From Streptomyces sp. SAI-135 (GTDB lineage Bacteria; Actinomycetota; Actinomycetes; Streptomycetales; Streptomycetaceae): a DNA stretch of 64,000 nt. The notes beneath the pieces are model-generated. The model made no database searches. It was not told where the DNA came from and saw only the letters and a program-made list of their open reading frames with translations. Location: assembly GCF_029893805.1 (NCBI RefSeq), contig NZ_JARXYP010000001.1:372001-436000 (forward strand), written 5' to 3'. A program made the translations under genes and the position numbers. Shown here piece after piece: positions 35,288-44,593 of this stretch (within the stretch, counting starts at the first letter, position 1; each line of letters begins with the position of its first letter).

Positions 35288-36199
35288 ATGAGGGATTGCA
35301 TCGTGGTCGGCGCCGGAGCCGCCGGGATGAGTGCCGCTCTCACACTCGCCCGGGCCCGACGAAACACCCTGGTCATCGACGCCGGCCAGCAGAGCAACCT
35401 CGCCGCGGCGGGTATCGGAGGTCTGCTCGGACACGATCGACGCCCTCCCGCTGAGTTCTACGCCTCAGGGCGCGCGGAACTCATGGCCTACCCGTCCGTC
35501 GAGCTGTGCCGGGGCGAGGTCGCCCATGGCGTGAAGGAGGATGACGGAAGCTTCACTGTGACCTTCAGCGACGGCCGTCGTGAGCGAGCCCGGAGCATGG
35601 TCCTGGCCCCAGGTATGAACTACCGCTATCCACCGCTGCCCGGCATGAACGAGCGCTGGGGTCATTCGGTCTTCCACTGTCCGTTCTGCCACGGCTGGGA
35701 AGTCCGCGATCGCCCCATGGGTGTTCTTGCGGAGGGAGCGGTCGGCGTGCACGGAGCGCTGAACCTCCGCGCCTGGAGCGATCGGATCACGCTGCTGACC
35801 AACGGCAGCGAGTTGTCAGACCAGCACCGCGAGCAATTGGTCGTCGGCGGAGTGGGCCTCGACGAGCGGCCGATCGCCGGCCTCGACGGGCCAGGGACCG
35901 AGTTGCGGTCCGCCGTATTCGCCGACGGCGGAGAACTCCCCATCGGTGCATTGCTGGTCAAGACGACTCTCTACCAGCGCTCCACGCTGGCCCGCGACCT
36001 CGGAGCGTCCCTGACCGAACCGGACGAGATGCTCAGCGTCGAGGCGATCAAAGTAGACGCAATGACCCGGACCGGCGTCCCCGGGCTGTACGCCGCCGGG
36101 GATGCGGCCACCTCGGTTCCGCCGTCCATGGCGGCCGCCATGGCATCGGGCTACCTGGCCGGCGCCGCCGCCGCTGTGCAACTTGCCGCAGGCTACTGA
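35288..36199 (+). CDS. Thioredoxin-reductase-like FAD oxidoreductase
   Basis: A 303-aa class II flavoprotein. FAD-binding GAGAAG is at 8-13 and a redox-active CPFC pair at 131-134 (HCPFCHGWE), with the C-terminal FAD motif YAAGDAATSVPPSMAAAMAS. The second nucleotide motif, normally GGGDSA, is replaced by LAEGAVGVHGALNL, so NADPH use is doubtful. This resembles the TrxR-like disulfide oxidases and reductases of actinobacteria. ATG 35288 follows AAGGA; ATG 35267 and GTG 35258 are also open. It is probably controlled by the divergent AraC protein. Confidence 0.85.
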   Translation: MRDCIVVGAGAAGMSAALTLARARRNTLVIDAGQQSNLAAAGIGGLLGHDRRPPAEFYASGRAELMAYPSVELCRGEVAHGVKEDDGSFTVTFSDGRRERARSMVLAPGMNYRYPPLPGMNERWGHSVFHCPFCHGWEVRDRPMGVLAEGAVGVHGALNLRAWSDRITLLTNGSELSDQHREQLVVGGVGLDERPIAGLDGPGTELRSAVFADGGELPIGALLVKTTLYQRSTLARDLGASLTEPDEMLSVEAIKVDAMTRTGVPGLYAAGDAATSVPPSMAAAMASGYLAGAAAAVQLAAGY

Positions 36200-36265
36200 G
36201 GCCCACTCTCACAACGCAGCCGAGCCACGCCCGCAAGGCCATCACCGCCCAGTGCGACGTTCGGC

Positions 36266-36693
36266 ATGCTGGGTGACCTGCTGGATTCTGCGTCACGCCA
36301 GGTGACCACCTACGGCGAGGGCGTGGCCGAACGCGTCAGCGCACTGACCCCAGGCCCCGTGGACCGCGTCCTGGGACACCTCGCCGACCGGGGGCCGGAT
36401 CGACCGTGCCAACCAGCCCAGTCCGGGCGGCGGCTCGCTACCGACTCTGACCGAGCCGACCGGGGATCCCGATCGTGTCCTCACCGTCTCGGGCTTCGCC
36501 GCCGCAGCCGAACTGGGCGTCCGAATCACCATCGAGATCCGCTACGACCAGATGAACGAGTTCGCCAGGCTCGCCGACGAAGGAATCCTGGTCGTACCCG
36601 TTATCCCCCACCTACACCCTCGACCACCTCCAGGAAGCGGCCATGCTCGACCGATCCCACCGCCCCGGCGGCACACTCACGCTCGTCCTGTGA
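36266..36693 (+). pseudogene. Quinone-oxidoreductase/ADH C-terminal remnant
   Basis: Pieces in different frames: GEGVAERVSALTPGPVDRVL, TEPTGDPDRVLTVSGFAAAA, ELGVRITIE, YDQMNEFARLADEGILVVPV and LQEAAMLDRSHRPGGTLTLV with TGA at 36691. This is the end of a zinc-independent MDR-family alcohol dehydrogenase / quinone reductase. The first half and the reading frame are lost. Confidence 0.65.
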
Positions 36694-37094
36694 GCTTGTC
36701 CGACCGTTTCGGCACGGCTGCGTGCGCCTCGTCGAGACCATGTGCTCCTCCGCACTCCCCAACTCCTGCCTCCCCCGCGACGTGTGGTTCGACTGCGTCA
36801 ACTGGTGGCCGCATTACGGCCTCCCCGAACGTAGCCCGAGGGGCGATGCGCTCGGTGTTGCGCTGAGAGCGCCTGATCTTCAGCCTGGACGTCCTGAAAG
36901 ACCGAGGTGATCGGGATGACGGCCGGCACAGCGAAGCCTGCTTCCAGCGCGAGCCGGTCATCTGCCGGGCGATGACCCCGTTACGTACGATCTTGTGCGT
37001 GTCGGCACCGTCCTTGAGGCAACGGGCCGACCAGCACTCCTTCCTTCACCGGTCCGGGTCGTCTGACTGTGGCCGGCCCCTTGCGCTGCGCCTG
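36694..37094. other. Unassigned stretch
   Basis: A plus-strand frame reads ETMCSSALPNSCLPRDVWFD, then CVNWWPHYGLPE, but has no start or family. I see no structured repeat. The SDR operon ends at its right edge. Confidence 0.3.
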
Positions 37095-37898
37095 TCAGCG
37101 CATGCGGGCTCTCAGGGTGAAGCCGCCGTCAACGGGGAGAATGACGCCTGTGATGAACGCGGACTCGTCGGAGGCGAGAAAGAGGGCCGCGTCGGCGACA
37201 TCCTGAGCGGTGCCCTGGTGGCCCATGGGCACGAGCTTTGCGCGCTGGTCGGCGATGTCCTCGCGTCGGGCGCCGGTCGACCGGGCGACGGAGTCCACAC
37301 CCATCGGGGTGTCCATCATGCCGGGCGCGATGGCGTTGACGCGGACGCCGTAGGGTGCGTATTCCAGCGCCAGGCTGCGGGTCATGGCGTGTACCGCCGA
37401 CTTGGAGGTGGTGTAGGCGATGGCTTCGCCGCCCGCGAGCAGCCCCGCCATCGAGGAGATGTTGATGACGGCTCCGTGTCCTCGTGCCCGCATGTGCGGC
37501 AGCACGTATTTGCACGTCATCCACATGCCGGTGAGGTTTATCTCGAAGCCGTTGCGCCAGTCCGTCGGCGAGAGGTCCTCGGTGCGCCCGCGCGGCACGA
37601 TGCCGACGTTGTTGTGGAGCACATCGATGTGCCCGAAGACGCGCAGGGCGGTCTCCGCGATCGAGGCGCAGTCCTCCTCGGCGGTGATGTCGGCGCGGTG
37701 GGCCACGGCTCTGCCTCCGCTGTCGCGGATGAGTGCGACGGTCTCTTCGGCTGACTTCTCGTCCTGGTCGACGACCAGGACGTGGGCGCCTTCTTTGGCG
37801 TAGGTCAGCGCTGCGCAGCGGCCGTTGCCCATGGTGGTGCCCGGAGTCTGTCCCCCGCCGACCAGGACCACGGTCTTGTCCTGCAGACGTGCGGTCAC
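37095..37898 (-). CDS. Short-chain dehydrogenase of the P450 operon
   Basis: A 267-aa classical SDR. The cofactor loop is unusual, GGGQTPGTTMGNG at 14-26, longer than TGxxxGxG. NNVG is at 96-99, the catalytic Ser in INISSM at 146-150, and Tyr162 and Lys166 in YTTSK. The VDGGF end is typical of FabG-like enzymes. The GTG at 37898 follows GGAGAGGAG and lies two bases past the preceding stop. As last gene of the operon it probably oxidises the alcohol formed by the P450 or reduces the matching ketone. Confidence 0.9.
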   Translation of the reverse strand: MTARLQDKTVVLVGGGQTPGTTMGNGRCAALTYAKEGAHVLVVDQDEKSAEETVALIRDSGGRAVAHRADITAEEDCASIAETALRVFGHIDVLHNNVGIVPRGRTEDLSPTDWRNGFEINLTGMWMTCKYVLPHMRARGHGAVINISSMAGLLAGGEAIAYTTSKSAVHAMTRSLALEYAPYGVRVNAIAPGMMDTPMGVDSVARSTGARREDIADQRAKLVPMGHQGTAQDVADAALFLASDESAFITGVILPVDGGFTLRARMR

Positions 37899-37900
37899 GG

Positions 37901-38383
37901 CTACTCCTCTCCTTGTGTGCGCGGCGGCGGGCCGGAGGCGGGCCGGGACATCTGAGGGTTCACCTGGTCATAGCGCGAGTGGCTGCCTGTGACCGCGTCG
38001 ATGGCGGCGTCGAAGGAGGTGGCGAGCGGCCAGCCGGCGTAGAAGGCGATCTGGATGGCGCTCTCCCGCAGGTCTGCCTCGGACAGGTCGCCGCTGTCCA
38101 GTGCGGCCTTGATGTGCAGCGGCGTGTGCAGGCGGTTCTGGCTGAGGACCGCCAGGACGGTCAGGGTGACCAGACGCCGCTCGCGCCGGGACAGGACCGG
38201 CCGCTGCCACAGGTCGCCGTAGATGTGCTGGGCGGCCAGGCCGCCGATCGAGTCTGGATCGGTGATGTCCGGGACCGTCATCTGCATGATCTCTGCCATG
38301 GCGGCCTGGCCGTGTGCGGCTCGCCCGGCCGGCGTCTGCCCGCCGGTCTCGTCTCCGGGGCCTGCGGCCTGCGGGGCGCTCAC
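37901..38383 (-). CDS. Carboxymuconolactone decarboxylase-like protein
   Basis: A 160-aa CMD-family protein. The conserved core is LSRRERRLVTLTVLAVLSQN, followed by LHTPLHIKAALDSGDLSEAD and IQIAFYAGWPLA. The AhpD-type CxxC is absent, so it is nearer to true gamma-carboxymuconolactone decarboxylases than to thiol peroxidases. Its substrate need not be carboxymuconolactone. GTG 38383 overlaps the P450 stop, so the genes are translationally coupled. Confidence 0.85.
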   Translation of the reverse strand: MSAPQAAGPGDETGGQTPAGRAAHGQAAMAEIMQMTVPDITDPDSIGGLAAQHIYGDLWQRPVLSRRERRLVTLTVLAVLSQNRLHTPLHIKAALDSGDLSEADLRESAIQIAFYAGWPLATSFDAAIDAVTGSHSRYDQVNPQMSRPASGPPPRTQGEE

Positions 38384-39591
38384 CAGGTCACCGGCAGTTC
38401 TTCGAGCCCGTAGGTCAGGGCATCATCGTGGAAGTGCAATTCGCTCTCCGCCACCGCGAGTTGGAGGGTGGGGTAGCGCTGGAAGAGGCGGGGCCAGGCT
38501 TCTTGCATCTCGACCCGGGACAGGTTCTGGCCCAGGCACTGATGGACGCCGAAGCCGAAGCCGATGTGCCGGCGCTCGGTGCGGGTGATGTCGAGCCGTT
38601 CGGGGTCGGTGAAGACCGCGGGGTCGCGGTTGGCGGCGGGCAGATTGCAGATGACGCCCTCCCCGGCCCTGATCAGGACGCCGCCGATCTCGGTGTCCTT
38701 GAGGCACACACGTCGCGGCTCTGTCTGCACCATGCTCCAGTAGCGCATCATCTCCTCGACTGCCGGGGCCGCGTTCTTCCTCGGGTCCGCAAGGAGGGTG
38801 TCGCGCTGGGCGGGTTCTCGCAGAAAACCGAGGATGCCCAGGCCGATCATGTTGGCGGTGGTCTCATGGCCGGCGCCGATGACGAGCATGCCGAGCCTGA
38901 CGGCCTCTTCAAAGGTCAGGACGTTCTTGTCATCGACCCAGGTGTTGACCAGGCGGGAGAGGAGCCCGTCGTCGGGATGGTCGCGCTTGTCGGCCATGGT
39001 GCGGCGGATGTTCTCGACCTGTTTCCGGTGGGCGGCGAGTTTCTCCTCCTTGGGCAGGCTCAGCTGCACCACTTTCTTGGCGGATTCGTGCACGGCGTGC
39101 CGCTGCTCAAGGGGGACGCCGAGGATCTCGCAGATGACCATGGTGGGCAGGGCGAGCGCGTATTCCTCGATGAGATCAACGGGTTTGGCCTTGTCCGCCA
39201 GTTCGTCAAGGAGCTGCTCGGTCAGATCGGCGATGCGTGCGCGCAGCTTCTCGGAGGCTTTGGCGGTGAAGTCCGGGTTGAGGATGCGGCGGATCGGCAG
39301 GTGTTCGTCGCCGTCCTTACGGAAGAAGATGTTGCCCTCGACTGCGGGCTGGGCGCTGGAGGTGTTGGGGAAACCGGGGTCGGTGACGTCGGCGCTGAAC
39401 CGGCCGTTCGGGCCGAGGACTTGCTGGACGTGGTCGTGCCGGGTGATCAGCCACGGCCGGCTGCCGTCCCATATCGTCACTCGGCGCGGTACGCCGGCTT
39501 CCCGGAAGGCGGTGGCTGTTTCCGGCGGTGCGAAGGGACAGCCGCGGGGCAAGGGGAACGCCGGAGCTTCGGCCTTGGTGTCGTTTGACAT
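38380..39591 (-). CDS. Cytochrome P450
   Basis: A 403-aa soluble bacterial P450. The I-helix is AGHETTA at 240-246 with the acid-alcohol pair. ExxR is at Glu280-Arg283. The heme loop FGFGVHQCLG at 345-354 has Cys352 as ligand. VHQCLG rather than IHFCLG is a minor variant. Normal length and no membrane anchor. It should hydroxylate a small lipophilic substrate using electrons from the ferredoxin and reductase encoded just upstream. ATG 39591 lies 19 bases past the reductase stop with GGAGA before it. Confidence 0.95.
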   Translation of the reverse strand: MSNDTKAEAPAFPLPRGCPFAPPETATAFREAGVPRRVTIWDGSRPWLITRHDHVQQVLGPNGRFSADVTDPGFPNTSSAQPAVEGNIFFRKDGDEHLPIRRILNPDFTAKASEKLRARIADLTEQLLDELADKAKPVDLIEEYALALPTMVICEILGVPLEQRHAVHESAKKVVQLSLPKEEKLAAHRKQVENIRRTMADKRDHPDDGLLSRLVNTWVDDKNVLTFEEAVRLGMLVIGAGHETTANMIGLGILGFLREPAQRDTLLADPRKNAAPAVEEMMRYWSMVQTEPRRVCLKDTEIGGVLIRAGEGVICNLPAANRDPAVFTDPERLDITRTERRHIGFGFGVHQCLGQNLSRVEMQEAWPRLFQRYPTLQLAVAESELHFHDDALTYGLEELPVTW

Positions 39592-39610
39592 GAACGTCTC
39601 CTGGAGGGTG

Positions 39611-40822
39611 TCAGGCGGTCACGGGAAGGCTGGTGCGGGCCTGGTCCCAGGGCGTGCGGGTGGTGAGCAGGCGTCGCAGGGCACGCAGCTGGCGGATCAT
39701 GCCGACGCCCAGGGCTGCGGTGACGTATCCGTCGCGGACGTACACAGCCGTGAAGGCGCGCTGCTTCAGGCTGCCTTCGACGATGTGCACGGCATCGGCG
39801 CCGCGGGTGCCGCCGTAGATCTGGATCTTTAGGTCGTACTGGTCGGACCAGACGTAGGGCACGGTCTGGAACGCGGTCGCGGACGGCCCGGCGAGGACAT
39901 TGCGGGCGACTGTCATGCCCTGTTCGGAGGCGTTGGTGCGGTGTTCGATACGCAGGCGCTCCCCGGTGACGGGATCGGGCCAGGAGGCGACGTCGCCCGC
40001 GGCCCATACGGCGTCGCCCGCGCGCAGCAGGCTGTCGCAGACGATGCCGTGGTGCAGCGACAGGCCGCTGCCGGTGAGCCAGTCGGTGTCAGGGCGCGCG
40101 CCGATGCCGACCAGGACGGCCTGGGCACGGAGGACGCGGCCGTCGGCAAGAAGCACACCGACAGCACGCCCGTCCTCGGCGATGACTTCTTTGACGGGCG
40201 AGCCGGTGACGATCCGCACTCCCCGCTCCCGGTGCACTTCGGCCAGCATCGTGCCGACTTCGGCGCCGACGGCGTCCGCGAGCGGCACCTGCTGGTCGGT
40301 CACAAGCGTCACCTCGCAGCCGAGCCCGCGGGCCACTGCCGCGGCCTCGGCACCGACGAAGCCGCCGCCGACGATCAGCAGATGCGGGTGGGCCGCCAGC
40401 GCGGTTCGCAGCGCCAGCGCGTCCTCCACTGTGCGCAGCGTGTACACGCCGGTGAGCCCTTGAGCGCCGGGCAGCATGCGGGCACGGGCACCGGTGGCGA
40501 GGACCAGGTTGCTGTAGGTGAGTTCCGTACCGTCGGCAAGACGCACCCGGCGGGCCGCCATGTCCAGTTCCGTGGCCCGGACCCCGAGCCGGAGTTCGAT
40601 GCCGAGGTCGCTGTAGGTCTCGGGCGCGCGCAGACGCAGCCTCTCCCGTTCCCAGACGCCGCTCAATAACTGTTTGGACAGTGGCGGCCGGTCATACGGC
40701 AGATGCGGCTCACCGCCGACGAGCGTGAGCGGACCGTCGTAGCCGCCGTGGCGCAGTCCTTCGGCGGCAGCCACGCCCGCCGCTGACGCGCCGACCACGA
40801 CGAGTCCTCCTGACGCAGTCAC
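39611..40822 (-). CDS. NAD(P)H:ferredoxin reductase
   Basis: A 403-aa FAD enzyme of the putidaredoxin-reductase type. FAD motif GASAAGVAAAEGLR is near residue 11 and the substrate-side loop is PYDRPPLSKQLL. The NAD-binding motif is GGGFVGAEAAAVARGLG. The C-terminal FAD acid is in VWAAGDVASWPDP. GTG 40822 overlaps the ferredoxin stop as GTGA. It passes electrons from NAD(P)H to the ferredoxin. Confidence 0.93.
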   Translation of the reverse strand: MTASGGLVVVGASAAGVAAAEGLRHGGYDGPLTLVGGEPHLPYDRPPLSKQLLSGVWERERLRLRAPETYSDLGIELRLGVRATELDMAARRVRLADGTELTYSNLVLATGARARMLPGAQGLTGVYTLRTVEDALALRTALAAHPHLLIVGGGFVGAEAAAVARGLGCEVTLVTDQQVPLADAVGAEVGTMLAEVHRERGVRIVTGSPVKEVIAEDGRAVGVLLADGRVLRAQAVLVGIGARPDTDWLTGSGLSLHHGIVCDSLLRAGDAVWAAGDVASWPDPVTGERLRIEHRTNASEQGMTVARNVLAGPSATAFQTVPYVWSDQYDLKIQIYGGTRGADAVHIVEGSLKQRAFTAVYVRDGYVTAALGVGMIRQLRALRRLLTTRTPWDQARTSLPVTA

Positions 40823-41013
40823 GCGTGGACCTCAATGACGGATGCCGGGCAGACGGCCGCTGCCTCACGGGCGGCTGCATGCTGCTCCGACGGCGGCTCG
40901 GCGTCCAACAGCACCACGACACCGTCCTCGTCCCGTTGGTCGAACACCTCCGGAGCGAGCAGTACGCACTGGCCGGCGCCGCAGCATTTGTCCTCTTCGA
41001 TGGTGATACGCAT
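40819..41013 (-). CDS. [3Fe-4S]-type ferredoxin
   Basis: A 64-aa ferredoxin. ATG 41013 is preceded by GCGAGGAGAG. Cys10, Cys16 and Cys55 (followed by Pro) match the three-ligand pattern of Streptomyces P450 ferredoxins, with an extra Cys11 and Gly/Ala in place of the second cluster cysteine. First gene of the five-gene operon. It shuttles electrons to the P450. Confidence 0.92.
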   Translation of the reverse strand: MRITIEEDKCCGAGQCVLLAPEVFDQRDEDGVVVLLDAEPPSEQHAAAREAAAVCPASVIEVHA

Positions 41014-41139
41014 GAACGCTCTCCTCGCTGACACGGCGTAGGCAGGCCCGGGCGGGACGGCCCACTCTAACTTTACGAGCGTATATTTACACCCGTTTAG
41101 CGTCCGGTCCAAGGTGCGGACGTATGGGAGGCTGGGAAC

Positions 41140-41814
41140 GTGACCGAACCTGTCCAAAACCCGACGTCACCGGCGGACTCAGCCGCCGGGCGCAGATCCC
41201 GCAACGCCCGGGGCGAAGGAACCAAGCTCCGCGAGGAGATCCTTCAAGCGATGCTGCGGCTCATCGCCGACGAGAGTCGTATGCAGACCGTGCCGCTGTC
41301 CCTGCGGGAGGTGGCGCGCGAGGCAGGAGTCACCGCACCGGCCATCTATCTGCACTTCACGGACAGGGAAGAACTCTCACGCGCCGCCGTGAGCGCGCTC
41401 TACGAACAGCTCCTGGACGAGATGAACCGAGCGGAGGAGACCTCGGCCGGTCACTCCCCGGCCCGGCAATTGGCCGAAGTGGCCCACGCCTACTGCCGCT
41501 TCGCCCAGAACAACCCCACCAGCTTCCGTGTGATGTTCACCATCCGTAACCGCCACCGGGACGAGATACAACAAGTGGCGGACTGTTGGCGCCGTTCCGT
41601 CGCACGCATGGCCGAAACCGGTATCCGCCTGGCTCAGACTCCCGAGGCGGCTGCGGTATCGCTGTGGTCGGCCGTTCACGGCCGTCTCCTGCTGGGAGAC
41701 GACACAGCAAACGCATGGCGCCTCGGCGACGTGCACCACTTCGTCGACGAACTCGCCCGGTCCCTTTCCACAGTTGACGGCCACTCCACTCCCCCCGGCG
41801 ACAGCGCCCCCTAG
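41140..41814 (+). CDS. TetR-family regulator divergent from the P450 operon
   Basis: A 224-aa regulator. The HTH is at about 48-75 (LSLREVAREAGVTAPAIYLH, then FTDREEL), followed by a helical ligand domain with AHAYCRFAQNNPTSFRVMFT, typical of TetR_C WHG-like domains. GTG 41140 is divergent from the ferredoxin start across 126 bases containing an A+T-rich stretch (GCGTATATTTACAC) that suits a promoter/operator. Likely repressor of the operon, released by the P450 substrate. Confidence 0.88.
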   Translation: MTEPVQNPTSPADSAAGRRSRNARGEGTKLREEILQAMLRLIADESRMQTVPLSLREVAREAGVTAPAIYLHFTDREELSRAAVSALYEQLLDEMNRAEETSAGHSPARQLAEVAHAYCRFAQNNPTSFRVMFTIRNRHRDEIQQVADCWRRSVARMAETGIRLAQTPEAAAVSLWSAVHGRLLLGDDTANAWRLGDVHHFVDELARSLSTVDGHSTPPGDSAP

Positions 41815-41867
41815 TACTGCAACGGTGCTTGCCGTGACTGGTGACCAGCTCAGTCGTTGGTGTGGTT

Positions 41868-42180
41868 ATGGGTGGGGACCTTGCTGATATCAGACTGTGG
41901 GCGGGTGAACTGAGCGCTCTGCACGAGCGGTTCGTACACCGGTTCAACCGGGAGGAGCCGCGGCAATCCGCTCTGGCGTACACGCGAGGGCTGATCGCGC
42001 CGTTGGAGCGGAAGAACGGCTGGACGCTTGCGGAAGAGGCCGGGCATGCGGGTCCCGACCGCATTCAGCGGCTGCTGAACCGGATCGAGCGGGACGCCGA
42101 CGAGGTCCTGGACGACGTGCGCGACTACGTCGTGGAACACCTCGCAGACCCGATGCCGTCCTGATCGTCGATGACACCGG
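41868..42180 (+). pseudogene. IS701-family transposase N-terminus, frameshifted
   Basis: From ATG 41868 it reads GGDLADIRLWAGELSALHER, then FVHRFNREEPRQSALAYTRG and LIAPLERKNGWTLAEEAGHA, the usual IS701 start. One C is missing at about 42150, so LADP runs out of frame. The proper continuation, DAVLIVDDTGF, is in the next frame and is then cut off. The left IS end (CTAGTACTGCAACGG) lies just before it at about 41812, touching the tetR stop. Confidence 0.8.
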
Positions 42181-42430
42181 CTTTCTTACCCGCACCGGCG
42201 TCCCGTGGCGGGATGTACCGGAGCGGTACGGGCCCTGGGCCGGGTCCGACGACCTGTTCCGGCGCCGGCGGCGTGACGGCACCTGGCGGCGGATCTTCGC
42301 AGCACGCCAGGCGCAGGCCGGCAACAAGGACTTCATCACCGGGGACCTCACCACCGACTCCTCCGTCGGCCGGACCCACCAGCACGCCGCCGGGGCGCGG
42401 AAAAGGGGGACCCGCGGAAGGAGCCGTCCG
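42181..42430 (+). pseudogene. IS5-type transposase fragment joined to the IS701 relic
   Basis: Immediately after the IS701 VDDTGF segment the same frame reads RTGVPWRDVPERYGPWAG and LFRRRRRDGTWRRIF, then TTDSSVGRTHQHAAGARKRG. These are N-terminal segments of a different, IS5-type transposase. The join produces a chimeric frame of no likely function. Confidence 0.7.
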
Positions 42431-42502
42431 GCGGAGACGGCGCTCTTTTGAAGGCGGCGGTACGACGGGAGCCGAGACACCGACGTCCGGAACCGATGGG
42501 TG

Positions 42503-44299
42503 TCAGCGCCGGTCGATCGCGAGGCCGCGTGCCGCGAGTTCGGCCAGGACCGGGTCGCGACGGCCGTCGAGTATCTGCCCGTTCATCTGCAGCGACTTGT
42601 TGAGCCGCCGCAACGCCTTCATGTCGAGCAAGGGCCTCAGATCGGTCAGGGCATCGTGGCTGCCGAAGAGGAGCTCGGCGAGGTCTGGCAGACCGACCAG
42701 GGCGCTGATGTCCGCCAGTTCGTGCAGGTACCCCAGGCGCAGGGACCGGAGCGAGGTGAGACCGGCCAGCGGCGACAGGTCCTCCCAGGACAGGTGGGAG
42801 AGGTGGAGCCGGGTGAGGGAGGGAAGGACGGGGAAGTCGGCCGGCAGGGGAACCCTGTCCACGCTCAGCACTTGAAGCCCGGGACGCTTCTCCAGCGCTC
42901 CGAGCGAGCGGAGACTTCCGAGCCGGTCGAGCGTCAGCTCGGTGACCGAGGTGCCGGCCAGCTCGCCGAGGTCGGTGAGTGAGGGCAGGCCGCTGAACTC
43001 CAGCTTCCGCAGGGCAGGCAGCTCGCCCAGGTCGCCGGGGCTGACGAGCTGGCCGGTGTCGCTGACGGACAGGGTCTCCAGCGTGGTGTGGGAGCCGAGG
43101 CCGGTGAGGTCCAGCAGTCCGGGGCACCTCGTGAGGCGGAGTTCGCGCAGCCCGGAGAGGGACGCGAACGGCGAAAGGTCCCGTACGCGCCCCAGTCCGG
43201 TCAGGTCGAGCCGGCGCAGCCCGCTGAGGGAGGCCAGTCCGGCGAAGTCCGCCAGCGCGGAGCAGTCGTCGAGGGCGACCGTCTCCAGGGAGGGCAGCGG
43301 CCCGATCCCCGTGACGGAGGCGAGCCGCTCGCAGTCCGCGATCCTCAGCTCTGCCAGGTGCGTCAGCGCGGCGAGCCCCCGCAGGTCGAACAGCTCCGGG
43401 CAGCCCTTGACCGCCAGCGCCGTCAGGCGGGGGTGGTGGCCGAAGCCTCGGAAGGACCGGAAACGCGGGCAGTCCTCGATGACCAGCTCGGCGAGGTGCG
43501 GTGCCGCGGCGATGCCGTTCAGGTCCTGGAGTCGCTTGCAGCTCGCGAGGTCCAGGGAGGCGAGGGCGGGGACGTTCGCCAGACCGGTCAGGTCGCGGAT
43601 GGCGGTCCAGCCGAGGTCGAGGTGGGTGAGGCGGGTCAGCCCGGAGAGCTGCGCCAGGGACTTGAAGGACCGGCAGCCGCGCATGTTCAGCCGCTCCAGC
43701 AGGGGAAACGCCGCCCCGAAACCGTCCACCGAGTCGACCCGGGTCATGCTCAGATCAAGGTCGCGCAGTCGGCTCAGCGCCAGCAGTGGCTTGACGTCGG
43801 AGACGGGGCGGCAACGGTGCAGACTGAGCCGGGTGAGGTTGCCGAGGCTGCTGAGGGGTGTCAGGTTCTCGACCTCTGCGCAGCCGTTCAGGTCGAGGTG
43901 GCGCAGCTCCGTGAGGGCGCCGATCTCCGTGAGGTCGGCTATCTCCTTGCAGCGCTCGACGGTCAGCGTGCGCAGCATGGTGAGGTGCCGCAGACCCGCC
44001 AGCGAGGTCACGCGCCGCAGTTTCAGCTCGGTCCGCCCCTCCTGCCGGAAGGCCGGCGCCAGCAGTCCCGCGGCGAAGCCGTCCGGGTCGGCGACCGTGG
44101 GCCACAGCCGCAACAACGTGTCCACCGCCAGTCCCGCGACCGGCGCGAACCGAGCGGCAAGCTTCAGCGCTTCCCCGTCATCGGCGACAACGACCAACTC
44201 CCGCACGGCTTTGCGGGCCTCTGCGGGCTTCGCCGTCTTCAACAGGTCGGCATACGGCTGGAGTGCAGGGGCGCTGTGACCGTCGGTGATCGATGTCAT
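42503..44299 (-). CDS. Leucine-rich-repeat protein
   Basis: A 598-aa protein with a short alpha-helical N-terminus (residues 1-95, ALQPYADLLKTAKPAEARKA), then an uninterrupted solenoid of roughly 20 repeats of 22-24 residues to the end. Examples are LTELRHLDLNGCAEVENLTP and LTRLTHLDLGWTAIRDLTGL. Many repeats carry Cys in the L-x-x-C position, as in cysteine-type LRRs. It has no signal peptide, so it is cytoplasmic and probably a protein-binding scaffold or recognition factor. ATG 44299 is preceded by GGGTG; the frame open further upstream runs antisense to transposase debris. It is separated from the SWIM/DUF6493 pair only by such debris, so the three may once have been neighbours. Confidence 0.85.
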   Translation of the reverse strand: MTSITDGHSAPALQPYADLLKTAKPAEARKAVRELVVVADDGEALKLAARFAPVAGLAVDTLLRLWPTVADPDGFAAGLLAPAFRQEGRTELKLRRVTSLAGLRHLTMLRTLTVERCKEIADLTEIGALTELRHLDLNGCAEVENLTPLSSLGNLTRLSLHRCRPVSDVKPLLALSRLRDLDLSMTRVDSVDGFGAAFPLLERLNMRGCRSFKSLAQLSGLTRLTHLDLGWTAIRDLTGLANVPALASLDLASCKRLQDLNGIAAAPHLAELVIEDCPRFRSFRGFGHHPRLTALAVKGCPELFDLRGLAALTHLAELRIADCERLASVTGIGPLPSLETVALDDCSALADFAGLASLSGLRRLDLTGLGRVRDLSPFASLSGLRELRLTRCPGLLDLTGLGSHTTLETLSVSDTGQLVSPGDLGELPALRKLEFSGLPSLTDLGELAGTSVTELTLDRLGSLRSLGALEKRPGLQVLSVDRVPLPADFPVLPSLTRLHLSHLSWEDLSPLAGLTSLRSLRLGYLHELADISALVGLPDLAELLFGSHDALTDLRPLLDMKALRRLNKSLQMNGQILDGRRDPVLAELAARGLAIDRR

Positions 44300-44399
44300 G
44301 CCGAGCACCCTAGGCGGTGGCACTGACATCGCAGGAGGACGACGGACGGACGCCCACATCCACGTCCGGCCTGACGGCCGGGGAACGGGAACTCGGCTG

Positions 44400-44593
44400 G
44401 GGCGAACACTTCGAGGTGCGTGGGATCGCCGAGGTCCAGGCGCGGCGGCTGAGCATACGCACTGTGATGACGGTGTCCGCGAGGTCGAAGAAGGCGTTGA
44501 TGACGCTGATGCGGCGTTTTGGAGCAGCGTGCGAGCAGGCAGAAGGCGCTTCGCCAGGCGTGGGTGCGCTCTACGTGGCAGCGTTGGGTGGCC
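44400..44593 (-). pseudogene. IS5-type transposase C-terminal scrap
   Basis: The minus strand reads QATQRCHVERTHAWRSAFCL with LARC, then frameshifted sequence corresponding to the usual INAFFDLADTVITVRSLIRR tail. It abuts the Tn3 fragment on its right. Confidence 0.55.

Noticed and set aside
44357..44385. A third copy of the CTGAAGGCCGGGGTATCC hairpin repeat
   Set aside because: GGCCTGACGGCCGGGGAAC is only loosely similar and lacks the GTATCC and GGAAGGCC parts.
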